A DNA stretch of 42,755 bases from Bacteroidia bacterium (GTDB lineage: Bacteria > Bacteroidota > Bacteroidia > Flavobacteriales_D > JAUILH01), in assembly GCA_030433115.1 (NCBI GenBank), contig JAUILH010000020.1, forward strand, positions 1 through 42,755. The letters are read 5' to 3'. The notes under the pieces are model-generated. The model was not told the DNA's origin. It made no database searches and saw nothing but the letters and a program-made list of their open reading frames with translations. Each line of letters begins with the position of its first letter. Position 1 is the stretch's first letter. This document shows, one piece after another, positions 42,241 through 42,755 of this stretch. Both the position numbers and the translations under genes were made by a program.

Positions 42241-42755
42241 ATGGCAAAAGTACTTGTAACAGGTGGTGCGGGCTTCATCGGAAGTCATTTGGTAAAAGGA
42301 TTGGTAAATGCCGGGCATGAAGTCGTTGTGGCAGATATCCTGATGCGCGGAAATAAGATTGATTCTGAACTCATGAAAAAGATTGAGTTTCATAAAGCTG
42401 ACGTTAAGGATCGAAAAAAAATGTTGAAGATTGCTGAAGGCTGTGACTTCATCTACCACTTTGCCGCTGTGCTCGGGGTTGATGTTGTGGCTGACAATCC
42501 CGTGGAAACAATGGACACTGAGGTGAAAGGTATGCAAAACATGGTAGAAGCATGTCTTCAATACGGTGTTAAGAAGATCATATACGCCTCTACGAGCGGT
42601 ATCTACGGACACTCTGCGATCTCGGACAGTGTAACTGAAAACATTATTGTTGATCCAAGAACGAGTTATGCCATTGCCAAAAGATACAATGAAATCTATT
42701 TAGGCGCGCAACACGACGAAAAGGGCTTGAAATCAGTCTCACTTAGATTTTTTAA
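42241..42755 (+). CDS. NAD-dependent epimerase/dehydratase, N-terminal part (truncated by window end)
   Basis: The reading frame runs from ATG 42241 to the last base, 171 codons without a stop. It is an extended short-chain dehydrogenase: GGAGFIG (residues 8-14), an acidic loop ADILMRG, HFAAVLGVDVVADNP, STSGIYG and the catalytic YAIAK (Y143, K147). These motifs place it with UDP-sugar epimerases, GDP-mannose epimerases or dehydratases; the C-terminal substrate domain is beyond the window. It is eight bases downstream of the glycosyltransferase and almost certainly in the same operon. It is a different enzyme from the epimerase at 39133, sharing only the fold motifs. Confidence 0.92.
   Translation, partial: MAKVLVTGGAGFIGSHLVKGLVNAGHEVVVADILMRGNKIDSELMKKIEFHKADVKDRKKMLKIAEGCDFIYHFAAVLGVDVVADNPVETMDTEVKGMQNMVEACLQYGVKKIIYASTSGIYGHSAISDSVTENIIVDPRTSYAIAKRYNEIYLGAQHDEKGLKSVSLRFF

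Noticed and set aside
42229..42612. 127-codon minus-strand frame at the right end
   Set aside because: It is the complement of the clearly coding epimerase on the plus strand.
1..42755. tRNA genes, rRNA genes, CRISPR arrays, prophage or insertion sequences
   Set aside because: No direct-repeat arrays, transposase or phage proteins, or tRNA-like cloverleaf sequences were noticed on reading both strands; a tool search could still find a short RNA gene.

Overview
This window looks like a chromosomal segment of a Bacteroidota bacterium, most plausibly of the order Flavobacteriales. The evidence is type IX secretion (T9SS) cargo with both type A and type B sorting domains, a PorP/SprF-like membrane protein, SprB repeats, a TonB-dependent receptor with a carboxypeptidase-regulatory domain, DUF4403, the DUF1800/DUF1501 pair, a Reg_prop/Y_Y_Y sensor, and Bacteroidota-type promoters (TTTG-N19-TAnnTTTG) with no Shine-Dalgarno motifs. 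There is no rRNA, tRNA, CRISPR array, prophage or insertion sequence that I can see. Coding density is high and no gene-free stretch exceeds 300 bases.

Layout. 1-1356 (minus): RNase Y (cut by the window edge), ZapA and a small coiled-coil protein, read from a near-perfect promoter. 1472-6338: envelope and peptidoglycan genes: an M23 peptidase, a DUF4403 protein and an L,D-transpeptidase-like lipoprotein. 6338-13123 (minus): a tightly packed T9SS-type operon: a type B cargo protein with SBBP/PKD domains, PorP/SprF, a TPR/PD40/OmpA-like/DUF1573 protein and a small unknown protein. 13191-13351: a nested inverted-repeat element. 13372-17105 (minus): a lipoprotein, a TonB-dependent receptor and a small CarboxypepD-regulatory protein. 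17240-19738: the DUF1800/DUF1501 pair, in which DUF1800 is broken by an internal deletion and frameshift. 19735-22471 (minus): a TPR lipoprotein, RecA and Bcp peroxiredoxin. 22652-23748: a CHAP lipoprotein and a small CxxC lipoprotein. 23758-27675 (minus): a 1305-residue T9SS type A protein with SprB repeats. 27875-29373: endonuclease III without its iron-sulfur cysteines, overlapping a solute-binding-protein-like gene. 29398-30267 (minus): an ECF sigma factor and a small protein. 30489-38037: UvrA, a secreted propeller-like protein, a large propeller/SpoIIE-phosphatase sensor and a HAD phosphatase. 38030-42755: a surface-glycan cluster with two glycosyltransferases, an FkbM methyltransferase and two NAD-dependent epimerases, the last one cut by the window end.

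How it fits together. Much of the window serves the cell envelope: secretion and anchoring of large adhesin-like proteins, peptidoglycan trimming, nutrient uptake and glycan synthesis. Embedded in this are DNA-repair genes (recA, nth, uvrA) and two regulators (the ECF sigma factor and the SpoIIE-type sensor). The clearest non-gene signal is a TAnnTTTG promoter box that sits exactly four bases before several start codons, which suggests that many transcripts here are leaderless or nearly so. I do not see an obviously new multi-gene defence or metabolic system. The best leads are the leaderless-promoter pattern, the nth/solute-binding overlap, the broken DUF1800 gene and several small unknown proteins in conserved-looking contexts.
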